64,000 nt of DNA from Telmatactis stephensoni (Eukaryota; Cnidaria; Anthozoa; Actiniaria; Isophelliidae), in assembly GCA_029948255.1 (NCBI GenBank), contig JALIZF010001770.1:396001-460000 (forward strand). Direction: 5' to 3'. Positions within the stretch are counted from its first letter, which is position 1. Each line of letters starts with the position of its first letter. A program made the position numbers and the translations under genes. Shown here piece after piece: positions 46,228 to 57,099 of the stretch. Under the pieces are notes generated by a model that searched no databases, was not told the DNA's origin, and saw only the letters and a program-made list of their open reading frames with translations.

Positions 46228-46464
46228 TACAACTTTAGGTCGATGATTTGTTTGCGTTTTAGGTGCCAATGTTGCTCTTTGCTGAAACAAGTCAACCAGT
46301 CTCGATACACAATTGTAACTCACTTTACAGTTAAATGCAGTATCAGCAATGGACTGTGTAGCCATATACATCATGATAATATCAAATTTTTTTGAGTAGG
46401 AAGAACCATAAGAATAGCTCCCGCCTTGAGCATTGAGCCTCCAGGACATGGTTATGTCACTCAA
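46228..46464 (-). pseudogene. Tc1/IS630-type transposase, N-terminal helix-turn-helix fragment
   Basis: Frame with SKKFDIIMMYMATQSIADTAFNCKVSYNCVSRLVDLFQQRATLAPK, two-helix DNA-binding pattern of Tc1-like transposases, ending QTNHRPKVV where the LINE tail begins. The rest of the gene may be the fragment at 42.2-42.6 kb. Confidence 0.5.
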
Positions 46465-46469
46465 TGTTG

Positions 46470-49400
46470 AAGGCCTAGACTGAGAATTAAACTCAATTCA
46501 ATGTCACTTGTATGCATGTGAAAGTGTACCCCGATCAGAACGTCCAAGTCAACATTCTACTAATGGTTCCATTAATCCATTCAGTAAATGAAGTGTTTAA
46601 TTTAGAAAACAGAATAGAGTGTAATTAGACTAAGAGTAGGAGGTAGTCCTCATTAACTTGTCTCGCTTCAATTACATTTTTGGTACAAATTAGTACTATT
46701 TAGATTTTGTACTTTTTCACGGGTTTAGTGCGATTACTATACTCTACCTCTTGCTATAGAATGATTTCCATCGGACTGTGAAATAGTTACTAAGCTAATA
46801 CACACTATAGTAGATCCCAATTTGTTTCCTTTTGTTGAATTTTGACTGCTATACACTAATAGCCAGTTAGCATTTCACAGTCTGATGAAAATCACTCTAT
46901 CATAATAGCAATAGAAGATAGCTTTCTATGACTCTGCCTGTGAAATAGAGCACTTATGATGTATACGGCTCGTGATTTTCAAACTTTTCTCATGTTAATC
47001 CAGCATCACGCATGCTCTATTTCACCGGTAGAGTCGTAGAAATGATGTTTAATAAACAAGCAGGAGTGTTTTATCAAGTTTAAAACCACATTGCTGCAGA
47101 GGATATAACATGGCCGCACGAAGATATGGAAATTATTTTTGAGTGTTGAGAAATATATCGCACGAGTGAGCGCGACAAACAAGTGCAATATTTCTCAATG
47201 TGAGAAGATAAATTCTATATCTCCAAGCAGTCATATAATTTACTTTTTATCATATGACAATCAGTGGTACAACACCCATTTTCTCTTTTTAGTTTTTTAG
47301 CTCAATTACCATTAACTTATCAACACACGCCAACTGACAGGTCCCGAGAATAGTTAAAAAATTTGAATCTTTTTGAAAATTTATTTACTTTTGTGTCATA
47401 AAAAATTGCAAGAAATACCACTTCAGCAAAATCAAATGACCAATCAGTCTTAAGCTTTAATATTTCATAAAATGAATAACTTAAATGACAAAGCAGTGTC
47501 ATTGATCAACTTTTGCGTTTCAATGGCCACGTTTGTCATAACCTGCCTATTTCTTCTGTAAAAATGAATGAAAACAGTTCAATCGTACTGTTAATTTTCA
47601 CAAAGAATCATGATAATAAACTCCACGAACTAAAAGTTGGGGCGGATTTGAATTTTGGCAGGGAAGAGCATGGCGTATTTATTCACTGAACTGGAACATA
47701 TAGAAAACTCTGTGTTTTGGTCAGTTCTCTTATACGTTCCAGTTGAATAAACAAGAGTTTTCTATATATGTTCCATTTGGTTCTGAGAAACAAATGTACA
47801 GACTCATTTACAAAAATAGACTTAATAGTGAACGCATATCCCTTGAAAAGAGAGTTTAGTTTAGAATTACACATATATATGAAATCTTAACACAAAATTA
47901 ATCAGAAAATATTACCTCAAGATAAACTGCTGGAGTGATTTTATTTAACCCGTGGAAATTAGTACACATAACATTTACCACAAGCATTAAAGCTCAGTTG
48001 TAATTTAGTACAAATTCAATAGTCATCATTTTTTCTCAGATCAAATAAAATCACCCTAACTACTGTGTTCTTAGTATGTGCACTCAACGAAAACATGTTG
48101 AACGTTAAATTAATAGTACAATTGCTCGACTAACACACTCATTCAATCCTTCCTTAACTTGATTAGGCTTGATCTAAATTTATACTGGCCAACTCTGCAT
48201 CAGTTATGTTGTCAGTACTATCAACTGTGATACATTTCTTGCACTGTTATCAAATGCCCCTCAAGTTAGATTTGGATCATCAATTCCACTATGTTGAAAT
48301 GTATTATCCAATAAATTTGATAAATCAATGTTACTTAGTTCTGCATCAGAAACAATCTCATCCAAAAGACATCCAATTCAAATGATGGAAACTCAATTGG
48401 ATCATCTGAAAATGAAACACTTGAAGCGATTGAGAGCGATTGAGAGCGACACTTGAAACACTTGAGAGCGATTCTTTCTCTTGTAGCATCTTTCATTTCT
48501 ACATCAAGACATCTCAATTGAATAAGTCTAAAATAGTCAACATTCAACTTTTTTGAATGGGTGGGTTCAGTTCATGGTTGACATTCCTGAATGTTTACAT
48601 CCTGATGATAAGTTGATCCCGGATTGATGCCCTAAAATGTGCCAAACAAGTCAAAAAACGTGTTAAGGTTTCATCGATTGCTTTTCCATGGCCAAAGCTT
48701 TTACTTTTGTGTTAACCAAAAGCCCACCATTGCAAAGATCGTTTAGGAAGCGATTAACTATGTTCGTCTTTCAATCTGGCATGTATTGTCCACGTATAAG
48801 AGTTACGCATTCTGGTGACGCATTGGGCTTCCTGTGGTGTTACTATCTTACGGACTTACGCAACGATGACATAGTGGCTTTGCCTCTTGGAGGCAGTAGC
48901 CACAAAAAGCCAGTAAGCACAAAAACCACTTTCTAGGTCAATGTCACTTGACAGCCTTAGCATCTTCTCCAGTCTTGCAGCTTTCATTTTCTATCCTTAG
49001 GCGTGAATGTAGATTTGGGGTAGGGAGGTTTTTACAAAAAAATTGAAATGCAACTTTGCACCTAAAACAAATTAAAACTTAAAACTTATATAGTGCAAAA
49101 TTATTTCACTTATTTCAAAAATAGTTGTCGAAGCATTGATTGACAATTAACATCGGTACTTTTAATTGTAATTAATGTCTTCATTTAAGGTATTACTTTG
49201 TTTCTTCAATGTATTTGAGGAATCACAACTATGTTTATCCTGAGCTTTTGAGTCACCGACCCATCTTCAGGGAAAGTGAAAAAGAATGTTCACAATGGCA
49301 AAAAATGCATGAAAACAACATTCAAATCAATCGTTACCTGGCACATGCGCTACACCCAAAAACCATACAAAGAAAAATACATAATGCTTGGGATATACAT

Positions 49401-49680
49401 AGTTGTAATTCCTCAAATACATTGAAGAAACAAAGTAATACCTTCAATCTAATTCCAATGTACAACGAAGTGTTAAATCTTAATTTATTCATGGTTATGT
49501 TTGATACACTTTCCATACTGTATGTCTTCAGCTCTGCAGGTGAATATGTGTGCATGCATGCTTGATGCGAGAAAATAAATCTCAATGAAATATACCATCA
49601 TACCTTGAGATAAATCGTCAATGATGCAATAACTTATTGAAATAAGTGTATGATATTCAAATAATCATTTGATTGAGTGA
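46470..49680. other. No gene seen; inverted repeats
   Basis: At 46690-46920 lies a degenerate palindrome with TTTCACGGGTTTAGTGCGA and GTGAAATAG words, a distant copy of the MITE family seen at 52.2 and 62.4-63.0 kb. At 47688-47792 GAACATATAGAAAACTCTGT pairs with the inverse of AGAGTTTTCTATATATGTTC. GCGATTGAGA occurs in a short run at 48424-48470. The plus-strand frame 48688-48936 (RLTMFVFQSGMY) has no family I recognise and no partner exon. Confidence 0.5.
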
Positions 49681-49689
49681 CATTTCCAG

Positions 49690-50285
49690 TACATTCATTC
49701 CTGCTCTTTATCAAAATCCTGTTCTGGAATGCTCTCACAGTCTTGGTGAAACCATTGCTGACATCCTTCACACTCTACCATTCTATTATTTTGTTGTTTT
49801 GAGTATCCATCCCAAGGCTTTCGACAGGTACAGAATATCTCAACCTAAATTATTTTCTGCCAACATCTTTTTGTTAAAATTTGTCCAGGAAGCATTGGAA
49901 ACGGAGATATCTTATTGTTGTCGAAACAGTTTAGAAGATGAGACCTCAGAGCTTATTCGTCATAATTTACCCTTGCTGGATCCTGCTGGAATGCCAAGCT
50001 AATTGTAACAGTCCCATTGCAAAGGCTATCATAATAGTCAATCTCACTGGTGTCTGGTTGGCTTTTGTGGATGTTGGAGCAGCAAACCCAATGAGTCCTT
50101 CCAGTATGCAATATTTGGATATATTGACACCGAAACACAGAAAATCCTCCAAGTGGGCCCAACGTTGAGTTCTCAAGGCCTTGTAGGGTTGGGAATTGCT
50201 TGCTTAGGAGGTTCTGTGCAATGTTAATAGATTCGTCAGTAAGCATTTTGCCATCATGTATGGCACTTCGTTCTGAAGGTGACAA
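49690..50285 (-). pseudogene. Ulp1-like protease fragment with C-terminal PHD finger
   Basis: Minus strand. The frame 50285-49953 reads HDGKMLTDESINIAQNLLSKQFP, then ILHTGRTHWVCCSN (catalytic His) and IDYYDSL (catalytic Asp) of a C48/Ulp1-like cysteine peptidase. The segment that should hold the catalytic Cys (xDCGxxA) is missing between DSLCNGTVT and SLAFQQDP. The next in-frame part, LRSHLLNCF, is the usual C-terminal end. After a stop near 49855 comes CTCRKPWDGY...MVECEGCQQWFHQDCESIP...WKC, a good PHD finger (C4HC3) at 49690-49840. The protease-PHD arrangement is common in cnidarian multicopy genes linked to mobile DNA. Dead copy: missing nucleophile and two stops. Confidence 0.7.
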
Positions 50286-50359
50286 AACTAATTTTGGGCG
50301 TTTGTTGCATGTACATGGTGAACAGTGTACAGTTCCAACATATTGTATGTCATCATCTT

Positions 50360-50419
50360 CACATTTATCATAATTGTTATCTTTATCAGCATCCCTACAA
50401 TCACCATCATGATTATATT
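50360..50419. repeat. Left part of the 36-bp minisatellite, split by Harbinger
   Basis: About 1.5 degenerate units (TTATCAGCATCCCTACAATC then ACCATCATGATTATATT) that continue as the large array right of 54117. Confidence 0.75.
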
Positions 50420-50611
50420 AGGGAGTTTAAGCAAACGCTACGGCAGCCTCTAGTACGGCAGTCAAAGTAGAGGGGGGACTGGATATAGTACGGCATCGTA
50501 GCCCGCCATATTTGAAATTTAAGCAACACACTCCTGCATCGTAGTACGGCAAGACTAGCCTTCACTATTTTTATTTTGTTTCATGCCAGTTATCGTTTGT
50601 TTTTGCTCTTG

Positions 50612-52211
50612 ATGACTTCGTTCAAAGACACAAGAGAATTGATTGTCCTTTCTTATGACCAAGGAGTCTTAAATGACGACGAATTCGTGGTTTTGTGGGA
50701 ATTGTATAAATCGTCAAATTTAGACCTGCCGTATGACTCGTACCCTCGTTTTGTTTTCGACGAGATAGATGATGACGAGTGTTTGGCCGAGTTCAGAGTT
50801 AAGAAAGAAGATATTCTATCACTTGTTGAAGTTCTTCAGATTCCAGAAACTATATATTGCAATCAGCGTAGCAAAGCTGAAGGAACCGAGGCACTTTGTA
50901 TGCTTCTAAAGCGTTTAGCCTACCCTATTCGGTTCAGTGATATGGTGCCGAGATTTGGTCGTCCTGTACCCGTTTTATGTATGATAACCAACCAAATTCT
51001 TGATTATATTTATACTACTCATGCTCACCGAATCACCCAGTGGAATGATTCAATACTGAATCCCCAAGCCTTAGAAACGTACGCTCAAGCAATCTACAAC
51101 AGAGGTTCACCCTTGCAAAATTGTTTTGGTTTTATTGACGGGACAGTGAGGGCGATTTCAAGGCCTGATAACAACCAAAGAATTGTTTACAACGGCCATA
51201 AAAGAGTCCATGCTCTAAAATTTCAGTCTTTGGCGATACCAAATGGGCTTATTGGGCACCTATATGGTCCAGTAGGTGAGTGGTCACGTAGATGACATGT
51301 ACAACTGAAAAAGTATATAGAAAAGTTATCTTTCCTTCCGGGTTAAGTAAACTCACTCTAGTTAGAGTGGTTTTCAGTATCCCATGAAACAAAAAGTATT
51401 AGTTAGTGTGATAGAGTGCTTGTAAAAAAAACGTGAAATAGTTAGTAGACTGAAAGACACTAGTAGACCGTATTTCCATTTGACTGTTTTCTTTTGTGTC
51501 TACTGAACTATTACACACTAGCTATTATTTTTTGTTTCACATTTGGGGGGGGGATCACTCCAGTCAGATAACAATGGAATTAGGGTGTATTAAAAAGTGA
51601 TACACTAAAGTGTGTTCCATGGGTTTATGAAAACCACTCTAGTAGTAGTAGTAGTGGTAGGATTTAGTAGTAGTAGTATAGTAGTAGATGTAAAGCATGC
51701 ACCTTAAGAATTGATAGATCTACTGATAAAAATGTTGAATTTTCTGATTAAATGTCAAGGATTCCTACTAAAATGTGATTCGTTTCCAATTTCTCTAGAA
51801 GGAAAAATGCATGACGCTGGTATGTTACGAGATTCCCAGCTGTTGCAAAGTCTACAGACGTTTGCCTTTGACCCTAATGGACAGATGATGTGCATCTATG
51901 GTGATCCCGCTTATCCACTACGCCCAAATTTACAAGCACCATTTCGACATGGAATCCTTACACCCCAAATGCAAGCTTTTAATGCTGCAATGAGCAATGT
52001 GCGCACATCTGTAGAATGGCTATTCGGTGACGTCATCAATTACTTTAAGTTCCTAGACTTTAAAAAGAATTTGAAAATTGGATTGAGCAGTGTGGGAAAA
52101 ATGTATGTGGTGTGTGCCCTTTTGAGGAATGCACTCACTTGTCTGTATGGCAACCAGACATCACAGTATTTTGGACTTGATCCACCAAGTTTGCAAGATT
52201 ACTTTGCATAG
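50612..52211 (+). CDS. Harbinger transposase (HARBI1-like), two exons, 358 aa
   Basis: Exons 50612-51275 and 51799-52211, GT-AG, phase 1, closing to 359 codons. The ATG at 50612 (MTSFKDTREL) is the first Met in the frame. DDE_Tnp_4 landmarks: a helix-turn-helix region near residues 65-120, D in NCFGFIDGTVR, GHKRVHALKFQS, MHDAGMLRDS after the splice, D in MCIYGDPAYPL, E in RTSVEWLFGDV. All three catalytic residues are present and the frame is open, so the protein could be functional. In this superfamily the transposase needs the Myb-like partner for nuclear import and end recognition, and that partner is broken here. The stop codon TAG overlaps the first bases of a MITE (see 52209-52344). Confidence 0.9.
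51357..51645. mobile_element. Palindromic MITE in the Harbinger intron
   Basis: TCTAGTTAGAGTGGTTTTCA near 51357 (then GTATCCCATGAAAC) pairs with the inverse of GTTCCATGGGTTTATGAAAACC at 51614-51635. A second, inner palindrome (GTTAGTAGACTGAAAGACAC against GTGTCTACTGAAC) lies at 51441-51525. The GTAGTA microsatellite follows at 51640-51690. No ORF. Confidence 0.65.
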
Positions 52212-52344
52212 AGTGCTGGCACTGAACCCATGAAACAAATAGTACTAAATAACACTAATTAAACAATAGAAAATAAAGACTTTCATGATATTCAGTGCTA
52301 TTTAGCAACTACTTACAGTTCACAGGTTTAATGCGAGCACTCTA
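52209..52344. mobile_element. Palindromic MITE starting at the transposase stop codon
   Basis: TAGAGTGCTGGCACTGAACC at 52209 pairs with the inverse of GGTTTAATGCGAGCACTCTA ending at 52344. If TA is the target duplication, the element is 52211-52342 and the stop codon TAG consists of the target TA plus the element's first G. Interior ATAGAAAATAAAGACTTTCA as in the other copies. Confidence 0.7.
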
Positions 52345-52912
52345 GTATCAATTCTTTATATAATTAGGTGTGTCAAAATAGTATTCCAGTATGTCAGACA
52401 TCAACAACAACAATTTACAATATAAATGTTCAATAAGTATTTTATACTTATTAGTCTAACTTATAGGCAATATTTTGGGCCTATTCACAGGTAAAAGGGT
52501 GCCCCTATATAGTAGGGATAACTCTTTTGTTTTTGTTATGTATAAATGAGTCACCCTATTTAAATGAAGGTATCTATCTTTTCCCTGGGGTCACAAAACA
52601 AAAGAGTCATCCCTACTACATGGGATCACCCTCTCTCATGTGAAAGAGCCCTTAGCCTATCTAGTGTTTGTATCCTATGAAGTTTGTAATTGAAAATCCA
52701 ATTTTGTTAAGAATTATTAACTTCATGTACAATAAATGTTCAAATCTAAAAACTCAATACAAAATTCATTTTTATCCACTGGTCTGGTCATTTAATTGTG
52801 CCAGAGAATGGATCAACATTAACCTAAAGAAACATTCAAAATGAATGAAAAGCAACATATTTCAAAACTTCTAACATATAACTATACTCAAATTGATATA
52901 TAACTATGCTGT

Positions 52913-53782
52913 TCATGATTTTCGTGGTAAGAGTCTTTCCAAAAGTGTCATCATTGCAGCAGTCTGTTGTTGCTGCTGTTGAAGCATTTGCATTTGCATT
53001 TCAAACATTTTATTCTGCTGATTCAAACCTTGTGCCTGTCTAGCAGCCTCTTGTTCTTGCTCCTTCTTCCTGAGGGCAATTTCCTCCATTTTTAGCTCTT
53101 TATCCATTTCTGCCTTCTCTTTAAGAAATTCTACAGCATCAGAACTGGTTCTCCTCCTTTTACCTTTCTTAGATTCTTCTTCTTTAGGTTCAGATCTCTT
53201 TTGGGTCTCTCCATACCTCTCCATAGCTTGTTTACGTAAATCTTCAGCTGTTTTTTTATCTGCTTCTACCTTCTTTTGTGTACTCTCAGAGTCTCTCGAT
53301 TCTTCTGCTAGCTTTTCTCTCAATTATTTCACTGACTAAGGCATCCAGTTCAGATTCTTCATCTACTTCTATACCACTTGCAGCTTCTTCACCCTTGATT
53401 TTCTCGTGATATCTGTTTTGAAGTCGTTCAATTCTTTCTCTGACTCCTCTTTGCCCAACTCTGAATTTTACTTCGATATTCTTGTTAAGTGTCTCAGCTA
53501 TCTTAGTCCACGATTTCCCTCTATCATTACTCCCTTTTTTTGTATTTATATGGCTCTTCAACAAGTGTCTCACGACATAAGAGCACGTCGTGCTTCTCAG
53601 TCCAATCCATAGGCCTATAAATAAAAGGAAAAATAAAATCGTTCTGGGCAAGGTAAAATGCTGAAAGGCTTTATCGTTTTAATATTCAATATTTAGCTAT
53701 CGAATTAGGACAAGTTATGCTCGTTATACAACAGAATAAACATGCAAATAACTTACGGAGCTCTTTTGACTTTTGCCGCCAT
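52913..53782 (-). pseudogene. Harbinger Myb/SANT-like partner gene, frameshifted
   Basis: Exon 1 53757-53782 (MAAKVKRAP), exon 2 from the acceptor near 53633. The correct frame starts MDWTEKHDVLLCRETLVEEP, the trihelix Myb/SANT-like domain, then loses frame in an A7 run at about 53535-53541, where one A too many is present. The next frame gives KGSNDRGKSWTKIAETLN, FRVGQRGVRERIERLQNRY and IEVDEESELDALVSEIIER. A second slip near 53310 separates EKLAEESRD...KRRRTSSDA and a long Glu/Lys/Gln coiled coil ending LERLLPRKS. It normally binds the element ends and helps the transposase; two frameshifts make this copy inactive. Confidence 0.85.
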
Positions 53783-54117
53783 GTGATTTCTCGTGTATAT
53801 TGAGAATGCTTGTATATTCACTGCAAAAAATGAAGACAAACAAGTTGGATTGATCAAAAAAACTTACTTAATGATTACTTCATGTACTTTCAAAAGCAAA
53901 TAAATACTTTTAGTACAAGGAAAAGCACAAAAATCGTAGAAAAGTGGTCCTAAAAACTGAAGTCTTACCGACTACGTCAAACTCCTTCTCAAGTAGTAGG
54001 ATTCGTCGCTACGGCGAGTCCACACTCTTGCGCATGCGCAGTGTCATCCTTTGAGCAAAAGTTACTTCCGGTGGCCGTAGTAGAGGCTTGCTGTAGCGTT
54101 TGCTTAAACTCCCTATT

Positions 54118-54530
54118 GATTAACATCCCTACAGTCATCATCATGATTATCTTTATTAGCATCCCTACAATCACTATCATGATCATCTTCATTAGCATCC
54201 CTACAATCACTATCATGATCATCTTCATTAGCATCCCTACAATCACTATCATGCTCATCTTTATTAGCATCCCTACAGTCACCATCATGATCATCTTTAT
54301 TAGCATCCATACAGTCATCATCATGATCATCTTTATTAGCATCCCTACAATCACCGTCATGATCACCTTTATTAGCATCCCTACAGTCATCATCATGATC
54401 ATCTATATTAGCATCCCTACAATCACCATCATGATCATCTTTATTAGCATCCCAACAGTCATCATCATGATCATATATATATATTAGCATCCCTACAGTC
54501 ATCATCATGATCATATTTATTAGCATATGG
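54118..54530. repeat. 36-bp minisatellite, about 11 units
   Basis: Unit of the form TCATGATCATCTTTATTAGC-ATCCCTACAATCACCA (16 bp shown after the dash), exactly 36 bp in most copies, with variants AGTCATCATCATGATCATC and a TATATATATA interruption near 54475. Because 36 is a multiple of three the frames stay open on both strands (repeated IFISIPTI and GMLIKMI); these are not genes. Confidence 0.93.
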
Positions 54531-55402
54531 CCTGGGCACGAGTAATAAGTTATTTCCCAGTGCACTGTAGTCAAATTATTTGTTTTCTACTGCTTATCAT
54601 GTAGTTGCTTTTTACGTATATTTCAGATCGAATTATGGTAAGACTGTGCTGTATTGATCTATTTTGAAATTTCTTTTAAATTGTACTCAAAACCAATATG
54701 CATACAACGTACGTAGATGAGTTTGCATAAAGATGAATCATTTAATCTTACAACTAGAAGATTTGGTGTTTTGGGGGAAAGGAGCTAGGGGATACATTAG
54801 TGATAATTTTTTTTTATCCAGGAAACCTACTCGCAAAGCAATTTTCAGTAGGGTCTTGCATTTGCGTTCTTTGCATACAAATTTGGCTTAGTAGTCAAGC
54901 CAAATAACTTCATTTAGTGCTAATTAACCAAAGACAAGGAAATTCCTAACTGTATCAACTAAAAGGGTCACATAAATCAAATTCTAGAAGCAGAACATAA
55001 GCACATATATATAGATGACTTTCGAGAAGTAAATCGGCGCCCCTAAATTTTGCATGTTGATTATAGGGCTGGTGAGAGAGGGGGGATATTTTAAAGGCTC
55101 GTCACTCATGGTGATCAAACTGCGAGAGGAAACTGCCCATGCGAGGCATGTAAAAAGCAAAAATCGATGCATACACAGTGCTCAACATGTGTGGTAATAA
55201 GTTCTTAGAAAGGGCTTTCTGTCAATTGCTTTTTAGCCTGCAATGCATCCGGAATTTTCTCTCTAAATACCGTCTGCGCATCAGCGCACAAAACTGTGTT
55301 CTGAGACCCCTTGCATTGATTGGTTGTTACTACAGCGTTTCTTATTGGCTCAGACGCTTCCTTCTCTCTGATTGGCCAAGAGTGTATCTTGTGAAAACCA
55401 AA

Positions 55403-55895
55403 ATGGTGGCTGTAAGCGAGAGTGCTTGGAAAGAAGCATTTTTGGCCATCGAAACCCAGTTTGAAGTGGTTATATAACCTTTTACCTGAACAGAAACAAG
55501 CGATCAAAGGATTCTTTAGCAACAAAATGTGTTTGTAAATCTACCAACAGGATACGGGAAGTCACTGAAGTCAGTGTCTTCCCATAGTATCCGATATCAT
55601 CCATCATAAAGAGAGAGGTTCAAGTGTGATCGTTGTTCTCTCTCCACTTAAATCTCTGATGGAAGATCATGTGAATTATCTTGGCAGTGTTGGTATTCCA
55701 GCGATTGCAATAGTTGACGAGGGAGATCCTGACATAATTCAGCAGGTCATGAATGACAACTATATCTTAGTGTTTGGGTCCCCCGAGTGTTTCCTGTCCA
55801 CAACAACATGGCAAGGCTTATTTAGCACTCCAAGTTTCAGAGAAATGTTAATTGGCGTCGTGATAGATGAGGCCCATTGTATTGTTCAATGGTAG
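55403..55895 (+). pseudogene. RecQ-like helicase fragment (motifs I to II)
   Basis: Start-like MVAVSESAWKEAFLAIETQFE at 55403. After a slip near 55475 comes LLPEQKQAIKGFFSNK, and after another slip a Walker A LPTGYGKSL near 55545. From 55626 a clean frame carries IVVLSPLKSLMEDHVNYL (motif Ia), VFGSPECFLS and DEAHCIVQW (motif II/DEAH with the RecQ-typical aromatic loop) and ends just after it, at a splice-donor-like GTAGGT. The second lobe is absent. Relic of a cnidarian RecQ-like multicopy family. Confidence 0.7.
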
Positions 55896-55899
55896 GTAG

Positions 55900-57095
55900 T
55901 TAATTTTCATTGTTTAGCTTCGCCTAAACTCTGTTTAGCTATTACATGAAGTGAAATTAAACGGTTACATAGAAAAGATCTTACTTGACTTAGAAGCTTA
56001 GATATTATTAAGCTAAACAATAATTATTGAACAATAAATATTGCCTTGGCTGCCAATATAAAAACCCAGGTTACGTATGGTTATTTCAATTTAACATGTA
56101 CAAAAATCCATATGTAAAAAAAACTATTACTAACTGAACTGAACTCTTTTTTTCATATTTACTAGTGATAAATTGAAATTATAGCGGAGCTACCTTTGGC
56201 CCGCGCGAGCGGAGCACCATACCTAAGAAAAAATGGTAACCCATCCAGTTGATTTTCATGCACACACAGGGAGCCCAACGGCTGTACATCCGTCATCCGT
56301 CCGTCCGTGTACACCGCGATGCTGATTAGCTAATTGCTTTTTGGCGCCAACTTGACGTGCGCTGACACTTTGAAAACTGAAAATTTACAAGTTTCCTTGC
56401 AGTTTTAACTTGCAAAACTTAAAAATATTATTCTGGAAACCTCGTAAAAATTTAGCGATTTTCATGATCATCAATCTATGCCAATCTTGACTGGCTAAAG
56501 TGAAAAAAAACCGTACGTTTGAATTTTTCTTTGGGCCCGGTGTCAATTCAAAAACTGCTCGAAAGACGAAGGAAACAGAGCATATTATCAAAGTTGGACG
56601 ACTTTTTAGTTGGATTCACAGCTTTAAAAAACTTAGTCTCATAATCAATGAGTTATTGAGGATTGTGTATTCTTCGTTTCGTGAAGATGCCTTCAGTAAA
56701 GCTGCTTAAAAATCTAGCCAAAGTTGGAAATCAAGAATCGTCTGCATTGAGCGTAAAACAATGACTATGCTTCTAAAAACAACAAGGCAAGCACTTCAAG
56801 GTAAAGACCCTGGCCAGAAAATGATGTCAAAAAGTCTCTTGTACCTATATTTGATCTTTTATCCTTTTTTTATTTGGGATTGATGACTTTAAAAAAATAA
56901 TTTTTTATGCACGTTTAAACAGTCAAGTACAAATGACATGTTCAACGACATTTTGTTTTACGGTTAACTTTTAATAATAAAATTAGCAAAAAAAAAGATT
57001 TTGAACTTATTTCAACCCCACTAATTGTGTAAATACAGCTCAAGTTTGGGTCTGGAAGTTTCTCAGTGAGCCCTATGAGACCTTAAATGCAATTT
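55900..57095. other. No gene seen
   Basis: AT-rich. At 56184-56300 there is a local GC-rich segment (CCCGCGCGAGCGGAGCACC, CCGTCATCCGTCCGTCCGTG) that stands out and may be the terminus of an unrecognised repeat. The frames at 56385-56709 are not supported. Confidence 0.45.
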
Positions 57096-57099
57096 GAAA

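Larger units (their letters stand above)
50420..54114. mobile_element. PIF/Harbinger transposon, complete, 3695 bp
   Basis: Ends AGGGAGTTTAAGCAAACGCT and, inverted at the right, the same 20 bases, continuing as ACGGCAGCCTCTAGTACGGC on the left and ACAGCAAGCCTCTACTACGG on the right. The flanking duplication is ATT on both sides (50417-50419, 54115-54117), as expected for a 3-bp Harbinger target. It carries a two-exon transposase (plus) and a Myb/SANT-like gene (minus), convergent. Two palindromic MITEs lie inside. It landed in a 36-bp minisatellite. Confidence 0.93.

Noticed and set aside
48688..48936. Possible small gene (RLTMFVFQSGMY..LGFLWCYYLTDLRNDDIVALPLGG)
   Set aside because: Interesting composition but no known family, no partner exon and no transcript evidence; not listed as a gene.
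50576..50611. Earlier start of the Harbinger transposase
   Set aside because: The frame is open upstream but the first codon there is TTG; the first ATG in frame is 50612.
53989..54574. Long open frames on both strands with 12-residue repeats
   Set aside because: They are created by a 36-bp tandem array whose length is a multiple of three; both strands are open at once and no start context or splice site exists.
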